Assembly: GCF_049199905.1 (NCBI RefSeq) | Contig: NZ_JBLZPK010000011.1 | Span: 186,001 to 250,000, forward strand | Source: Shinella sp032095155 | Lineage (GTDB): Bacteria > Pseudomonadota > Alphaproteobacteria > Rhizobiales > Rhizobiaceae | Length of the DNA stretch: 64,000 bases | Direction: 5' to 3' | In this document: piece by piece, positions 1 to 8,313 of the stretch | How the letters are laid out: each line of letters opens with the position of its first letter | How positions within the stretch are numbered: the stretch's first letter is position 1 | Position numbers and translations under genes: made by a program | Notes under the pieces: model-generated | What the model saw: the letters and a program-made list of their open reading frames with translations, nothing else | What the model was told of the DNA's origin: nothing | Database searches by the model: none

Positions 1-1
1 C

Positions 2-157
2 GAAAGGGACCTCGACACTCTGAGAAATCCGATCATCTCACCGTGGTTACGTGGAAAACGGGAAGGTCAGATCACACGCTTGAAGCCCATCAAACGCCAG
101 ACGAATGGAAGAGGAAAGCTCGATCTCCTGCTTGCGCGATTGATGGGTGCTCCGTAG
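2..157 (+). mobile_element. C-terminal end of an ISL3-like transposase (partial, cut by window edge)
   Basis: The open frame from base 2 to the TAG at 155-157 reads as the last 51 residues of an ISL3-family transposase, with the typical tail pattern of SPW, then EGQITRLK, then a KRQ..GRGKLDLL block. The rest lies outside the window, so I cannot tell whether the element is intact. The usual family form after SPW is SNGQTEGQ; here it is LRGKREGQ, which hints at decay. No terminal repeat was identified in the roughly 50 bases between this stop and the next gene. Confidence 0.6.
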
Positions 158-208
158 GAGCGGCGGATCAGCGAATGTGCGTGACAGCCCAATTGTGTGC
201 CCTGGTTC

Positions 209-1180
209 CTACCTCGGCAGTACGGTGCCGATACCCCGTTGTCGTGCTCGAGTCAAAATGAGTTTGGTCAAGGCGAGATCGGCTAGAGCAAAACCGCGGA
301 AGCAGAATAGCGAGCGGTGAGAGCGTGCATTGGAGCTTGGGGTCTCGGTTGATATTTCCGCAAGATCGGCGTCAAATCGAGCGGTAGTAACGGGCCGACC
401 ATCGGCGCCCATCGGCGCCGAACCTTGGGAAAGACTGTCTGTCACCAGACGATCAAATGCGGGAAGACTTTCCGGCAGCCAACTGCGCCCGACATCTACA
501 GCCGAGACAAAGCTGGACGCGGGCAAGAGCCGTGCATCCAAAAAAGGAACAAGCCCCGCCGTCGCGGGCACCATGGAAATAACGATATCGGAACGTCCAA
601 TCAAATCGTCCGCATCTGTCACTGAGGAAGCACGAAGGCCTCGAGCCTGTGCGGCCTCCACGAGACGTAAAGCGGAAGAGCGACTCCTGCTGAAGGCCAG
701 GAGGTTGCGCAATCCGGGAAATAGGCACTGAAAGGCGGACAGATGGGCAAATGCCTGTTCTCCGCAGCCGATCATTCCGATTGTCTCAGGGGCTTTTGGC
801 GCCATGTGGGCGGCTGCCGTTGCTGACATGGCAGCGGTTCTGATCAAGGTAATCTCGTCACCATCCATCAACGCAACCGGCTCGCCCGTACCCAAGTCAC
901 TGACGATAACGATACCCTGGATTCCACGCGCAACGCTTCCCGCGGGAACAGGCGCCACGGTAACCCATTTCACCGCAGCGATCCGATCGGTGTGCGATGC
1001 CGCCGACATCGATTGGAAGGCGCGCCCGGGTCCAATGTCGATTGACACTTTTGGCATGGACAAGTTCAAGCCCGCGGCGTGATCGCGAAAAGCAGCAAGC
1101 ACAACCATTCGCGCTTCTTCCGGCGTGATTGCCAGGTCACGTACCTGCTCACGCGAAAGGTAAATTATAGTCGCGCTCAT
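209..1180 (-). CDS. Ornithine cyclodeaminase / mu-crystallin family protein
   Basis: A 323-residue protein, normal length for the family. The dinucleotide-binding loop GMIGCGEQA near residues 135-143 is the family's NAD(P)H site. Known members are ornithine cyclodeaminase, delta1-pyrroline-2-carboxylate or delta1-piperideine-2-carboxylate reductase, and alanine dehydrogenase; sequence alone does not choose among them. It is the last gene of a minus-strand group after a DapA-family enzyme and an aminotransferase, so a reductase for a cyclic imino acid formed during amino-acid catabolism is plausible (inference). The gap of about 150 bases to the aminotransferase leaves room for its own promoter. 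Confidence 0.8.
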   Translation of the reverse strand: MSATIIYLSREQVRDLAITPEEARMVVLAAFRDHAAGLNLSMPKVSIDIGPGRAFQSMSAASHTDRIAAVKWVTVAPVPAGSVARGIQGIVIVSDLGTGEPVALMDGDEITLIRTAAMSATAAAHMAPKAPETIGMIGCGEQAFAHLSAFQCLFPGLRNLLAFSRSRSSALRLVEAAQARGLRASSVTDADDLIGRSDIVISMVPATAGLVPFLDARLLPASSFVSAVDVGRSWLPESLPAFDRLVTDSLSQGSAPMGADGRPVTTARFDADLAEISTETPSSNARSHRSLFCFRGFALADLALTKLILTRARQRGIGTVLPR

Positions 1181-1331
1181 TCATCAAGCCTTTGCAATGA
1201 AGCGAGAGGTGTTGACATAAGGATGCGGCAGTCCGAGACGCGCGTCGGCGTTCACTGTACACACCGAGCTTGCAAACTCCCGTCTACGGGGCTTTACGCC
1301 ACCGGTCAGCCGATAGACGGGAGCTCCTATG

Positions 1332-2567
1332 CTACTCGATCTCCGAGACCGCCTTCAGCATTGTGCCGAGACCATGTTCGATCGTGGCGCTGTCTGTCGC
1401 GAACGATATTCTCACGGTGCCGGGCGCGCCGAAAACTGAGCCCGGCACAGCAGCGACATGCCGATCTTTCAGAAGCCATTCGCAGAATGCAGCATCCGGG
1501 GCTTCGTGATCGCCGAATTGCTTGCTCCCGCGCAGAACCGCCGCCATATCCAACAAAGCATAGAATGCTCCGTCGGGTCGCTGCAGGTTCACCAGCGGGT
1601 GACTGTCGACCATATCCACGATCAGATCGCGGCGCTGCCGATAGGCATCGACCATGTAATCGATCGACGTGCGAGGGCCTGACAAGGCTGCAACAGCGGC
1701 AGCCTGGCTGACGGAGCTTGGCCCCAGCGTGGTCTGAGCCTGGAGGTTGGCCATCGCTTCGATAAGATCTTTCGGCCCCGAGCCGAATCCGAGGCGCCAT
1801 CCGGTCATGGCGTACGCCTTGGAAACACCATTCACAGTTAAAACTCTGTCGGCGAGGTCGGGGCAAGCGGACAGTAACGATTTCGGTCGCTCCGCGGTGT
1901 AATGGAGGTGCTCGTATATCTCGTCCGACAAAATGAAAACGTCCGGAAAATTCCTTAGTACACCGCCCAGAGCTTCCAGTTCGGACTCTGAATAGATCAC
2001 CCCTGCTGGGTTGCTCGGCGTGTTGAGAATCAGCCAGCGCGTACGGGGGGTGATCGCGGCACTGAGGTCTTCGGGTGTCAGTTTGTAACCCGTATCCCTG
2101 CTTGTCTGCACGAATGCAGGCACGCCTCCGGCGGCGTATGTCATGCCAGTATATGCGGCCCAGAAAGGGACCGGTAGCAAGACTTCATCGCCCTGCTGCA
2201 GCGTGACCGCCAACGCATTGAAAATAACCTGCTTTGATCCGGTTCCCACGATGGTCTGGTCGTCGGAAAACGCCAGGCCATTCTCCTGATGAAATTTCTG
2301 TCTTACAGCCTCCCTTAACGCCAAGGACCCACGTACCGGAGTATAGTGGGTGTCACCTTCACGCATGGCGCGCGTTGCTGCGGCAATGACATGCTCAGGC
2401 GTGTCGAAGTCTGGCTCACCCGCTGTCAGAGAAGCAACCTTAATACCTGCGGCCTGCATATCCGCCACCCTGGCGATGGCCTCATAGATTTTGGAGGTGG
2501 TGACGAGCGCCATACGGGGCGAAATTCGCGGCCTTGATGCAGTTCCAAATGGTTGACGAACGTTCAT
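1332..2567 (-). CDS. Class I/II pyridoxal-phosphate aminotransferase (aspartate aminotransferase-like)
   Basis: 411 residues with the fold-type I aminotransferase pattern: TAGEPDFDTPEH near the N-terminus, NTPSNPAG at about 182-189, the SDEIYE aspartate at 215 that holds the PLP pyridine nitrogen, Lys250 in NGVSKAYAMTGWRLGF for the internal aldimine, and an arginine near the C-terminus (GTVRISFA) for the substrate carboxylate. It resembles bacterial AspC/AatA-type enzymes of subgroup I-gamma, but substrate is not readable. The start lies three bases after the DapA-family gene, so the two are co-transcribed. Its job is probably to move an amino group during use of an imported amino acid (inference from context). 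Confidence 0.88.
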   Translation of the reverse strand: MNVRQPFGTASRPRISPRMALVTTSKIYEAIARVADMQAAGIKVASLTAGEPDFDTPEHVIAAATRAMREGDTHYTPVRGSLALREAVRQKFHQENGLAFSDDQTIVGTGSKQVIFNALAVTLQQGDEVLLPVPFWAAYTGMTYAAGGVPAFVQTSRDTGYKLTPEDLSAAITPRTRWLILNTPSNPAGVIYSESELEALGGVLRNFPDVFILSDEIYEHLHYTAERPKSLLSACPDLADRVLTVNGVSKAYAMTGWRLGFGSGPKDLIEAMANLQAQTTLGPSSVSQAAAVAALSGPRTSIDYMVDAYRQRRDLIVDMVDSHPLVNLQRPDGAFYALLDMAAVLRGSKQFGDHEAPDAAFCEWLLKDRHVAAVPGSVFGAPGTVRISFATDSATIEHGLGTMLKAVSEIE

Positions 2568-2570
2568 CAG

Positions 2571-3461
2571 TCAGCTCTCCAACAGTGCCAATGCCTTTGT
2601 AAGACGCGCATATGTGGCGTCCTTTGCGGCTTCGAGAGGAAGTCGGACGGACCCGCTTCCGACACCTCGCAACTGCAGGGCTGCCTTGAGCCCCACCGGG
2701 TTCATCTCCGAATAAACGGCCTCCATCAGCGCACCAAATTGCGCGTGAACCCTGAGCGCTTCCTTCATCTGCCCACCTTGAACAAGGGCCAGGATCTGTT
2801 GCCAGGGCGCTGGATCGATATTGGACATAGCGAGGACTCCGCCTTTGGCGCCCAGAGCAACCTGAGCGGGGAAGAGTGGCTCCTCTCCCGAAAGTACGGC
2901 CATCACGTCCCCGCATCTTTGAACGAGACGGGTGAATTTATTGAAGTCATAGCCGCTGTACTTCATTCCGATCACAGAGCCGTCGGAAACCATATTCGAA
3001 ATGGTTTCCGCGCTGAGTTCCATGCTTGTTCGGCGTGGGATCTCATAAAGAATGATCGGTAGATCCACCGCGCGTCGATAACGTTCAAAGTATCGGCGAA
3101 CGCCGGCATCCTCGGCGAGGGTATAATATGGCGTAACGACCATGAGCCCTGCTGCGCCTGCGGATTTGGCGGCGAGCCCGGACTGCAGCGCGTCCTCATA
3201 TCCGGTGGCCAGGACACCGGCAATGACTGGGACCCGGCCGTTCGCCGCCTCTACCGTCCAGCCGACGATCTGCTCGCGTTCACCGTTCGACAGGGCCGGA
3301 TACTCTCCGGTACCGCCTAACGGCGCCAGACCGGTTGTGCCCCGTTCAATCAGGAAATTGACATGATTGCGGAGCCCGAGCTGATCGATTTCTCCTTCGG
3401 GTGTGAACGGAGTAATCGTCGCAGTGATGATCCCCCCGACGTCGTTATGTGTCAGTTGCAT
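2571..3461 (-). CDS. Dihydrodipicolinate synthase (DapA) family aldolase/dehydratase
   Basis: Starting at ATG 3461 this is 296 residues, the family norm; an upstream in-frame extension has no family character. Visible family landmarks are GGTGEYPALS at 49-58 (pyruvate carboxylate loop), Tyr139 in ILYEIPRRTS and the Schiff-base Lys167 in GMKYSG. Family members include dihydrodipicolinate synthase, N-acetylneuraminate lyase, ketodeoxyglucarate dehydratase and the hydroxyproline-pathway deaminase. Position beside an aminotransferase, a cyclodeaminase-family reductase and an amino-acid importer argues for catabolism rather than lysine synthesis (inference). An AAGAGG ribosome site sits about 10 bases upstream of the start. 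It is the first gene of the minus-strand group and is divergent from the IclR gene. Confidence 0.85.
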   Translation of the reverse strand: MQLTHNDVGGIITATITPFTPEGEIDQLGLRNHVNFLIERGTTGLAPLGGTGEYPALSNGEREQIVGWTVEAANGRVPVIAGVLATGYEDALQSGLAAKSAGAAGLMVVTPYYTLAEDAGVRRYFERYRRAVDLPIILYEIPRRTSMELSAETISNMVSDGSVIGMKYSGYDFNKFTRLVQRCGDVMAVLSGEEPLFPAQVALGAKGGVLAMSNIDPAPWQQILALVQGGQMKEALRVHAQFGALMEAVYSEMNPVGLKAALQLRGVGSGSVRLPLEAAKDATYARLTKALALLES

Positions 3462-3498
3462 TTTTGACAGCCGCCTCTTCGTCAGATAATTACAATGA

Positions 3499-3526
3499 GA
3501 TTTATCTAAATCATAATGTGACATTA
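3499..3526. promoter_or_regulatory. Palindromic candidate operator between DapA-family gene and IclR gene
   Basis: Two adjacent palindromes in an AT-rich stretch: GATTTA-TC-TAAATC at 3499-3512 and TAATGT-G-ACATTA at 3514-3526. The string ATCTAAAT followed by AATGT recurs upstream of the first aapJ gene at 4768-4782. A shared motif at the promoters on both sides of an iclR gene fits autoregulation plus control of both transcription units (inference). Nothing else coding is seen in the 370 bases from 3462 to 3831. Confidence 0.45.
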
Positions 3527-3831
3527 CATGATTGAAATAGTGTCTGCAACTGCTCCGTGACCAGCTAGACCGATTGTGGCATTTGACGCTCTGTGCGAAC
3601 CCCTGTTGTCGCGCTCCCAAAAGAAAGTCCATACGGATTGACAGCCGGTTGTGCCCGAGCCTATGCAGCACGGGTTGATCGGATTGCAATTAGTTACGTT
3701 CACTTTGCGCGAGCCGTGTCGAGCCGAGCTTGGCAATTGTCGAGCCCGGACCTATGGCAAATGCAAGTGCTCCGGCGCGTCGGGGAGCTTTGCGTCCACG
3801 CCGCTATAAACAACAACGAGAGGAGCGATTG

Positions 3832-4617
3832 GTGAGCGAGGAAAAGGAACCAGAAGATCATCTGCTCGTCGGCAGCGTCGTCAAGGCGTTTCGGGTGCTG
3901 GAGGCTTTTGATCGCTTTCATCCCACAATGGGGTTTTCCGAGATCGCTCGCGTCACCAAGCTAGAGAAAAGCGCTGCGCAGCGTGCAGCCCATACGCTCT
4001 GGCGGCTTGGTTATCTGGAAAAGACTGCTGCGACGGGAGAGTATCGCCTGTCGCTTAAATGTCAGGAGATAGGGTTAAGTTTCGCAGAGACGAACCGTAT
4101 CGTTTTGTCAGTTGCCCCCTATATCAAGATGCTGAGGCGAAAAACGACTGCCTCAGTCAATCTCACAATGCTTGATGAGACAGAGACGGTCTTCGTGCAG
4201 CGCCATACGAACCCGGACCAGCTCGGAAACTCGTTGGGAGTACGGTCAAGACTGCCGGTCTATTGTACGGCGACAGGCATTGCGATGTTGTCCCAACTGC
4301 CCGACGCTCGAATTCAGAGCATCCTGGAGCGCAGCGACCTCAGGCCGCGGATGCCGAACACCGTTTGGGAACCGGCGAAGATCATGCAGCGTATCGATGA
4401 AACCCGCCTTCAACGTTATGCATTCGGTGTCGAAGAAGATGTCGCGAGTGACATTACGGTGGCTTGCGGCTTCACCGATCCGTCTACCGGCGACGTTGCA
4501 GCGCTCGGCTTGAGCTATTTCAGCGGGTCTGTAACCATCGAGCAGGCGGTAGCAGAGTCCCGCGATCTTTTGATTGGTCTGATCGGTAACCTTTCCTCCG
4601 AGCTTTCTGGAACCTGA
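3832..4617 (+). CDS. IclR family transcriptional regulator
   Basis: The GTG at 3832 is preferred because GAGAGGAG lies six bases before it, giving 261 residues, the usual IclR length; an upstream in-frame ATG at 3730 would add 34 basic residues with no homology character. The N-terminal winged helix (VGSVVKAFRVLEAF, then FSEIARVTKLEKSAAQRAAHTLWRLGYLEK) is followed by the IclR effector domain with the LPVYCTATGIAMLS segment around the ligand pocket. It lies between the amino-acid catabolic genes and the aap-like transporter and probably controls both. The ligand is unknown but is likely the transported compound or a breakdown product (inference). Confidence 0.88.
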   Translation: MSEEKEPEDHLLVGSVVKAFRVLEAFDRFHPTMGFSEIARVTKLEKSAAQRAAHTLWRLGYLEKTAATGEYRLSLKCQEIGLSFAETNRIVLSVAPYIKMLRRKTTASVNLTMLDETETVFVQRHTNPDQLGNSLGVRSRLPVYCTATGIAMLSQLPDARIQSILERSDLRPRMPNTVWEPAKIMQRIDETRLQRYAFGVEEDVASDITVACGFTDPSTGDVAALGLSYFSGSVTIEQAVAESRDLLIGLIGNLSSELSGT

Positions 4618-4764
4618 TCCGGAGCGCTGGCGGTCGTTGAGGCCAGCCATTGCGCTGTCTGGCGCCGTCCGCCCGGCCGCCGGTTTTTCGATTCTCTTTA
4701 ATAGTTGTCCAAAAACAGGTAGCTCAGCCGCGGAACGGTTTTCTCAATTCTCATTAATTGCAAT

Positions 4765-4787
4765 GCAATCTAAATAAAATGTATTGC
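4765..4787. promoter_or_regulatory. Candidate IclR operator upstream of the first aapJ gene
   Basis: An imperfect inverted repeat with arms GCAAT (4765-4769) and ATTGC (4783-4787). It contains ATCTAAAT and AATGT, the same elements found at 3504-3519. The site is about 95 bases upstream of the aapJ start in an AT-rich stretch that should hold the promoter of the transport genes. Confidence 0.4.
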
Positions 4788-4879
4788 GATTAGAGTTAGG
4801 TTCGGCTACGTTGCACCTTGCATGTCCGAAGCGTAATCGCAGCCGGCGCAGGCCAATTAAATTTGTGGAGGGAACGAGC

Positions 4880-5908
4880 ATGAAATCCAAAATTCTCCTG
4901 GCACTGCTGTGCGGGGTGGCTGCGATGTCTGGAACGACTGCTGCTGCTGATACGCTTCAGGATGTCAAGAACCGGGGAAACCTGGCCTGCGGCGTATCAA
5001 CAGGCAATGCAGGTTTTTCAGCGCCAGACGACAAGGGTGAGTGGACTGGCCTTGATGTCGATTTCTGCCATGCCGTGGCAGCTGCTGTCTTTGGCGATCC
5101 GGCGAAAGTGAAGTACAACTCACTGTCTTCAAAAGTCCGGTTTACTGCACTGCAGTCCGGTGAAATCGACATTCTTTCGCGTCAGACGACATGGACGGCC
5201 AGCCGCGAGGGCGGGCTCGGCCTCATGTTCGCGGGTGTCATTTACTACGACGGCCAGGGATTTATGATTAATTCGAAGAAGATCCCCGGAGTTGCATCCG
5301 CGAAAGACCTCTCCGGCGCAACGGCCTGTGTCTTGACGGGCACCACGGGCGAACTCAACATGGCTGATTATTTCAAGGCCAACCAGATCGAGTTCACGCC
5401 GGTCGTATTTGAGAAAATCGAAGAGGCAAAGGCCGCGTACGATTCCGGCCGCTGCGATGTCTACACTGACGATCAGTCCAACTTGTACAGCGTCCGTCTG
5501 TCGCTGGCGTCGCCGTCCGATCATGTCGTGCTGCCGGAAGTCATTTCGAAAGAGCCGGTCGGACCCGTTGTGCGCCAGGGCGACGACAAGTGGCTCAACA
5601 TCGTCAAGTGGACATATTACGCCCTCGTTCAGGCCGAAGAATTCGGCATTACGCAGGCGAATGTCGAAGACATGAAGAACTCTCCCAATCCCGATATCAA
5701 GCGGCTGCTTGGGCAGGAAGCCGGGACGACGATAGGCAGCGACTTTGGCCTCTCGAACGACTTCGTCGTGAACGTGATCAAGGCTGTCGGCAACTATGGC
5801 GAGATGTTCGAACGCAATATCGGCCAGCAGAGCCCATTGAAAATCGAGCGCGGCAAGAATGCCCTGTGGACACAGGGCGGCCTCCAATACGCGATGCCCT
5901 TCCGTTGA
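4880..5908 (+). CDS. aapJ: General L-amino acid ABC transporter, periplasmic binding protein (AapJ-like), copy 1
   Basis: 342 residues from ATG 4880, which follows GTGGAGGG. A Sec signal peptide is clear (MKSKILLALLCGVAAMSG, cleavage near AAADT). The mature protein follows the AapJ pattern: TLQDVKNRG, CGVSTGNAGFSAPDD, WTGLDVDFC, and a long DILSRQTTWTASRE segment, ending in LQYAMPFR. It captures amino acids in the periplasm for the AapQMP-type membrane complex encoded downstream. The next gene is a full-length tandem paralogue of the same length, roughly four residues in five identical by eye. An in-frame ATG at 4784 is rejected because it would bury the signal peptide. Confidence 0.88.
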   Translation: MKSKILLALLCGVAAMSGTTAAADTLQDVKNRGNLACGVSTGNAGFSAPDDKGEWTGLDVDFCHAVAAAVFGDPAKVKYNSLSSKVRFTALQSGEIDILSRQTTWTASREGGLGLMFAGVIYYDGQGFMINSKKIPGVASAKDLSGATACVLTGTTGELNMADYFKANQIEFTPVVFEKIEEAKAAYDSGRCDVYTDDQSNLYSVRLSLASPSDHVVLPEVISKEPVGPVVRQGDDKWLNIVKWTYYALVQAEEFGITQANVEDMKNSPNPDIKRLLGQEAGTTIGSDFGLSNDFVVNVIKAVGNYGEMFERNIGQQSPLKIERGKNALWTQGGLQYAMPFR

Positions 5909-5917
5909 TGGATCCTT

Positions 5918-5943
5918 GCGGGAGGGTTTTGCGATCCTCCCGC
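5918..5943 (+). terminator. Intercistronic hairpin after aapJ copy 1
   Basis: Arms GCGGGAGG (5918-5925) and CCTCCCGC (5936-5943) form a perfect eight-pair stem with a 10-base loop, ten bases after the stop codon. There is no immediate T-run. It may attenuate transcription or protect the 3' end of the binding-protein message, as is common after binding-protein genes in transporter operons. Confidence 0.5.
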
Positions 5944-5974
5944 TCATCCGGTGATAATTTTTCGTGGAGGAAAC

Positions 5975-7006
5975 ATGAAAGCCCAACGACTGTTCGCATT
6001 CCTGGGAGGGGCGCTGAGCGTCATCACGGCAACCGCTGCGTCTGCCGATACGCTTCAGGAAGTCAAAGCCCGCGGCCATCTGGTATGCGGAGTCTCGACC
6101 GGAAATCCCGGCTTTTCGTCGCCCGATGATGCCGGCGAGTGGAAGGGGTTCGATGTCGACTTCTGCCGTGCGGTGGCAACTGCGGTCTTCAACGATCCGA
6201 CGAAAGTGAAGTTCAACGCATTATCCAACAAGGTGCGCTTTGCGGCTCTCCAGTCAGGTGAAATCGACATCCTGTCGCGCCAGACGACGTGGACGGCGAG
6301 CCGTGAGGCGGGCCTCGGCCTGATCTTTGCCGGTGTCGTGTACTACGATGGGCAGGGCTTCATGGTGAACTCGAAGAAGCTGCCTGATATCAAGTCTGCA
6401 ACACAGCTTTCTGGCGCAACCGTCTGCCTTGTCACCGGAACAAGTTCGGAACTGAATGTCGCAGACTATTTCCGCACAAATCGGATCGATTTCACTCCCG
6501 TGGTTTTCGAAAAGATCGAGGAGGCAAAAGCTGCTTACGATGCAGGCCGGTGTGACGCCTATACGACCGACCAGTCGAACCTCTACAGTGTCCGTCTTTC
6601 GTTAGCGTCGCCGGCCGATCATGGCGTGCTTCCGGAGATCATCTCGAAAGAGCCGGTCGGTCCTTTGGTTCGGCAAGGCGATGACCGGTGGCTCAATATC
6701 GTGAAATGGACCTTCAATGCGCTACTGCAGGCCGAAGAATTCGGGATAACAAAGACCAATGTCGACGAGTTGATGGACTCTTCGAATCCTGAGATCAAAC
6801 GCCTGCTCGGCCAAGAGGCGGGCGCCACGATCGGAACCGATTTTGGTCTCCCCAACGATTTCGTTGTCAATATCGTCAAATCGGTCGGCAACTACGGCGA
6901 GATGTTCGAGAGGAACATTGGTCAGCAGAGTCCACTGAAAATAGATCGCGGCAAGAACGCTCTGTGGACTGACGGCGGACTGCAATACGCCATGCCCTTC
7001 CGTTGA
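5975..7006 (+). CDS. aapJ: General L-amino acid ABC transporter, periplasmic binding protein (AapJ-like), copy 2
   Basis: 343 residues from ATG 5975, preceded by GTGGAGG. The signal peptide (MKAQRLFAFLGGALSVITAT, cleavage near ASADT) and the whole mature sequence mirror the preceding gene: TLQEVKARG, CGVSTGNPGFSSPDD, DILSRQTTWTASRE, LQYAMPFR. The tandem pair is in frame and undamaged although the downstream membrane and ATPase genes are not. Differences are spread along the protein, so the duplication is not very recent. It could serve another aap system in the genome, since a binding protein can work with membrane parts encoded elsewhere (inference). Confidence 0.88.
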   Translation: MKAQRLFAFLGGALSVITATAASADTLQEVKARGHLVCGVSTGNPGFSSPDDAGEWKGFDVDFCRAVATAVFNDPTKVKFNALSNKVRFAALQSGEIDILSRQTTWTASREAGLGLIFAGVVYYDGQGFMVNSKKLPDIKSATQLSGATVCLVTGTSSELNVADYFRTNRIDFTPVVFEKIEEAKAAYDAGRCDAYTTDQSNLYSVRLSLASPADHGVLPEIISKEPVGPLVRQGDDRWLNIVKWTFNALLQAEEFGITKTNVDELMDSSNPEIKRLLGQEAGATIGTDFGLPNDFVVNIVKSVGNYGEMFERNIGQQSPLKIDRGKNALWTDGGLQYAMPFR

Positions 7007-7016
7007 CAGGGATTTG

Positions 7017-7041
7017 CGAGAGGGTCGTTACGGCCCTTTCG
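7017..7041 (+). terminator. Intercistronic hairpin after aapJ copy 2
   Basis: CGAGAGGG at 7017-7024 pairs with CCCTTTCG at 7034-7041 (one G-T pair) and the stem extends inward to a three-base loop. It lies ten bases after the stop codon, in the same position as the hairpin after copy 1. Uneven expression of binding protein and permease is the likely effect (inference). Confidence 0.4.
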
Positions 7042-7142
7042 TGCTCCGTTCCATTCCCTGATTTCACCTCTGTGTCGCAAGAAGCAGCGTGGGCGCTTTG
7101 CCGCGTTTCGAAACGACGCTTACACGTCGAAGGACGACGACG

Positions 7143-8312
7143 ATGGCTGGCCTCCGGCGTGTGAGCGCGCTCATGAATAGCCCGGTAGCACGTGGTTTCG
7201 TTCTGCAAGCCCTTCTGGGGATCGCAATGTTGGCGCTCGCCTATATGCTTGTGCACAATCTGGCGGGGAATTTGCAGCGGGCAAATATCCGTTCCGGCTT
7301 CGCGTTTCTCGAAGGCCGAGCCGGTTTCGAGATTGCGCGTCCCCTTATACAGTATACGATCGACTCGACCTACGGGCGCGCATTGGCCGTCGGCTTTTTG
7401 AACACGTTGATGGTCGCGGTGGCGGGTATCGTCTCTGCAACAATAATCGGCTTCTGCGTCGGAATAGGTCGCCTTTCGCAAAATTGGCTGCTGGCCAGAT
7501 TGTGCGCTCTGTATGTCGAGTTCTTCCGTAACCTGCCGCCCTTGCTTGTTGTTTTTTTCTGGTACCTCGGAATCCTGTCGGTGCTTCCCCATCCACGGGA
7601 GTCTCTGCGTCTGCCGCTGGACATCTATCTGAACAATCGCGGCTTGACCGTCCCCATACCGGAATTCGGAAACGGCATGGGATTGGTTGCCGGCATGGCA
7701 ATCGCAAGCATTGCATCGTCGATCCTATTGATGCGCTGGGCGCGTATTCGCCAGGCCAGAACGGGCAAGCGTTTCCCAATTGTCCTGGCGTGTGCCGGCT
7801 TGATTTCGGGATCAACGATCGCCGCGTTCCTGGCAGCTGGCGCACCACTTACATTCAGCTATCCTGTTGCCGGGACGTTCAACCTGGCTGGCGGTTCGAC
7901 CATCGGCCCGGAGTTCATTTCACTCTACCTGGCGCTCTCCTTCTACACGGCATCGTTTATCGCGGAGATCGTGCGCGCGGGCATCCAGGGCGTACCAAAG
8001 GGACAGACTGAGGCTGCTCGGGCGCTTGGTCTCAGGTCACGAGCGATCACCTCTCTCATTGTGGTTCCGCAAGCGTTTCGGATCATCATCCCGCCCCTGA
8101 CGAGCCAGTATCTCAATCTTACCAAAAACTCGTCGCTGGCGATTGCAGTGGGATTTTCCGATCTTATTGCCGTAGGCGGAACGACGTTGAACCAAACCGG
8201 ACAAGCCATAGAAGTCATCGCGATCTGGATGACGATCTATCTCGGCCTCAGCGTGACGACTTCTGTTTTCATGAACTGGTTCAATGCCAGAATGGCATTG
8301 GTGGAGCGATGA
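7143..8312 (+). CDS. aapQ: Amino-acid ABC transporter permease, AapQ-like
   Basis: From ATG 7143 (GAAGGA eight bases upstream) the protein has 389 residues, the length of AapQ and well above the usual 220-240 of other polar amino-acid permeases because of the large insert between the first transmembrane segments. A helix follows the N-terminus (VLQALLGIAMLALAYMLVHN). The inner-membrane permease domain runs from FLNTLMVAVAGIVSATIIG to the C-terminus. The ATPase-contacting EAA loop reads EAARALGLRSRAITSLIVVPQA. The gene looks intact. It ends two bases before the aapM start, so the two are coupled. An alternative GTG start at 7089 exists. Confidence 0.85.
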   Translation: MAGLRRVSALMNSPVARGFVLQALLGIAMLALAYMLVHNLAGNLQRANIRSGFAFLEGRAGFEIARPLIQYTIDSTYGRALAVGFLNTLMVAVAGIVSATIIGFCVGIGRLSQNWLLARLCALYVEFFRNLPPLLVVFFWYLGILSVLPHPRESLRLPLDIYLNNRGLTVPIPEFGNGMGLVAGMAIASIASSILLMRWARIRQARTGKRFPIVLACAGLISGSTIAAFLAAGAPLTFSYPVAGTFNLAGGSTIGPEFISLYLALSFYTASFIAEIVRAGIQGVPKGQTEAARALGLRSRAITSLIVVPQAFRIIIPPLTSQYLNLTKNSSLAIAVGFSDLIAVGGTTLNQTGQAIEVIAIWMTIYLGLSVTTSVFMNWFNARMALVER

Positions 8313-8313
8313 G

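Noticed and set aside
43..261. 72-codon plus-strand frame at the left edge
   Set aside because: Out of frame with the transposase tail that occupies the same bases and without family character.
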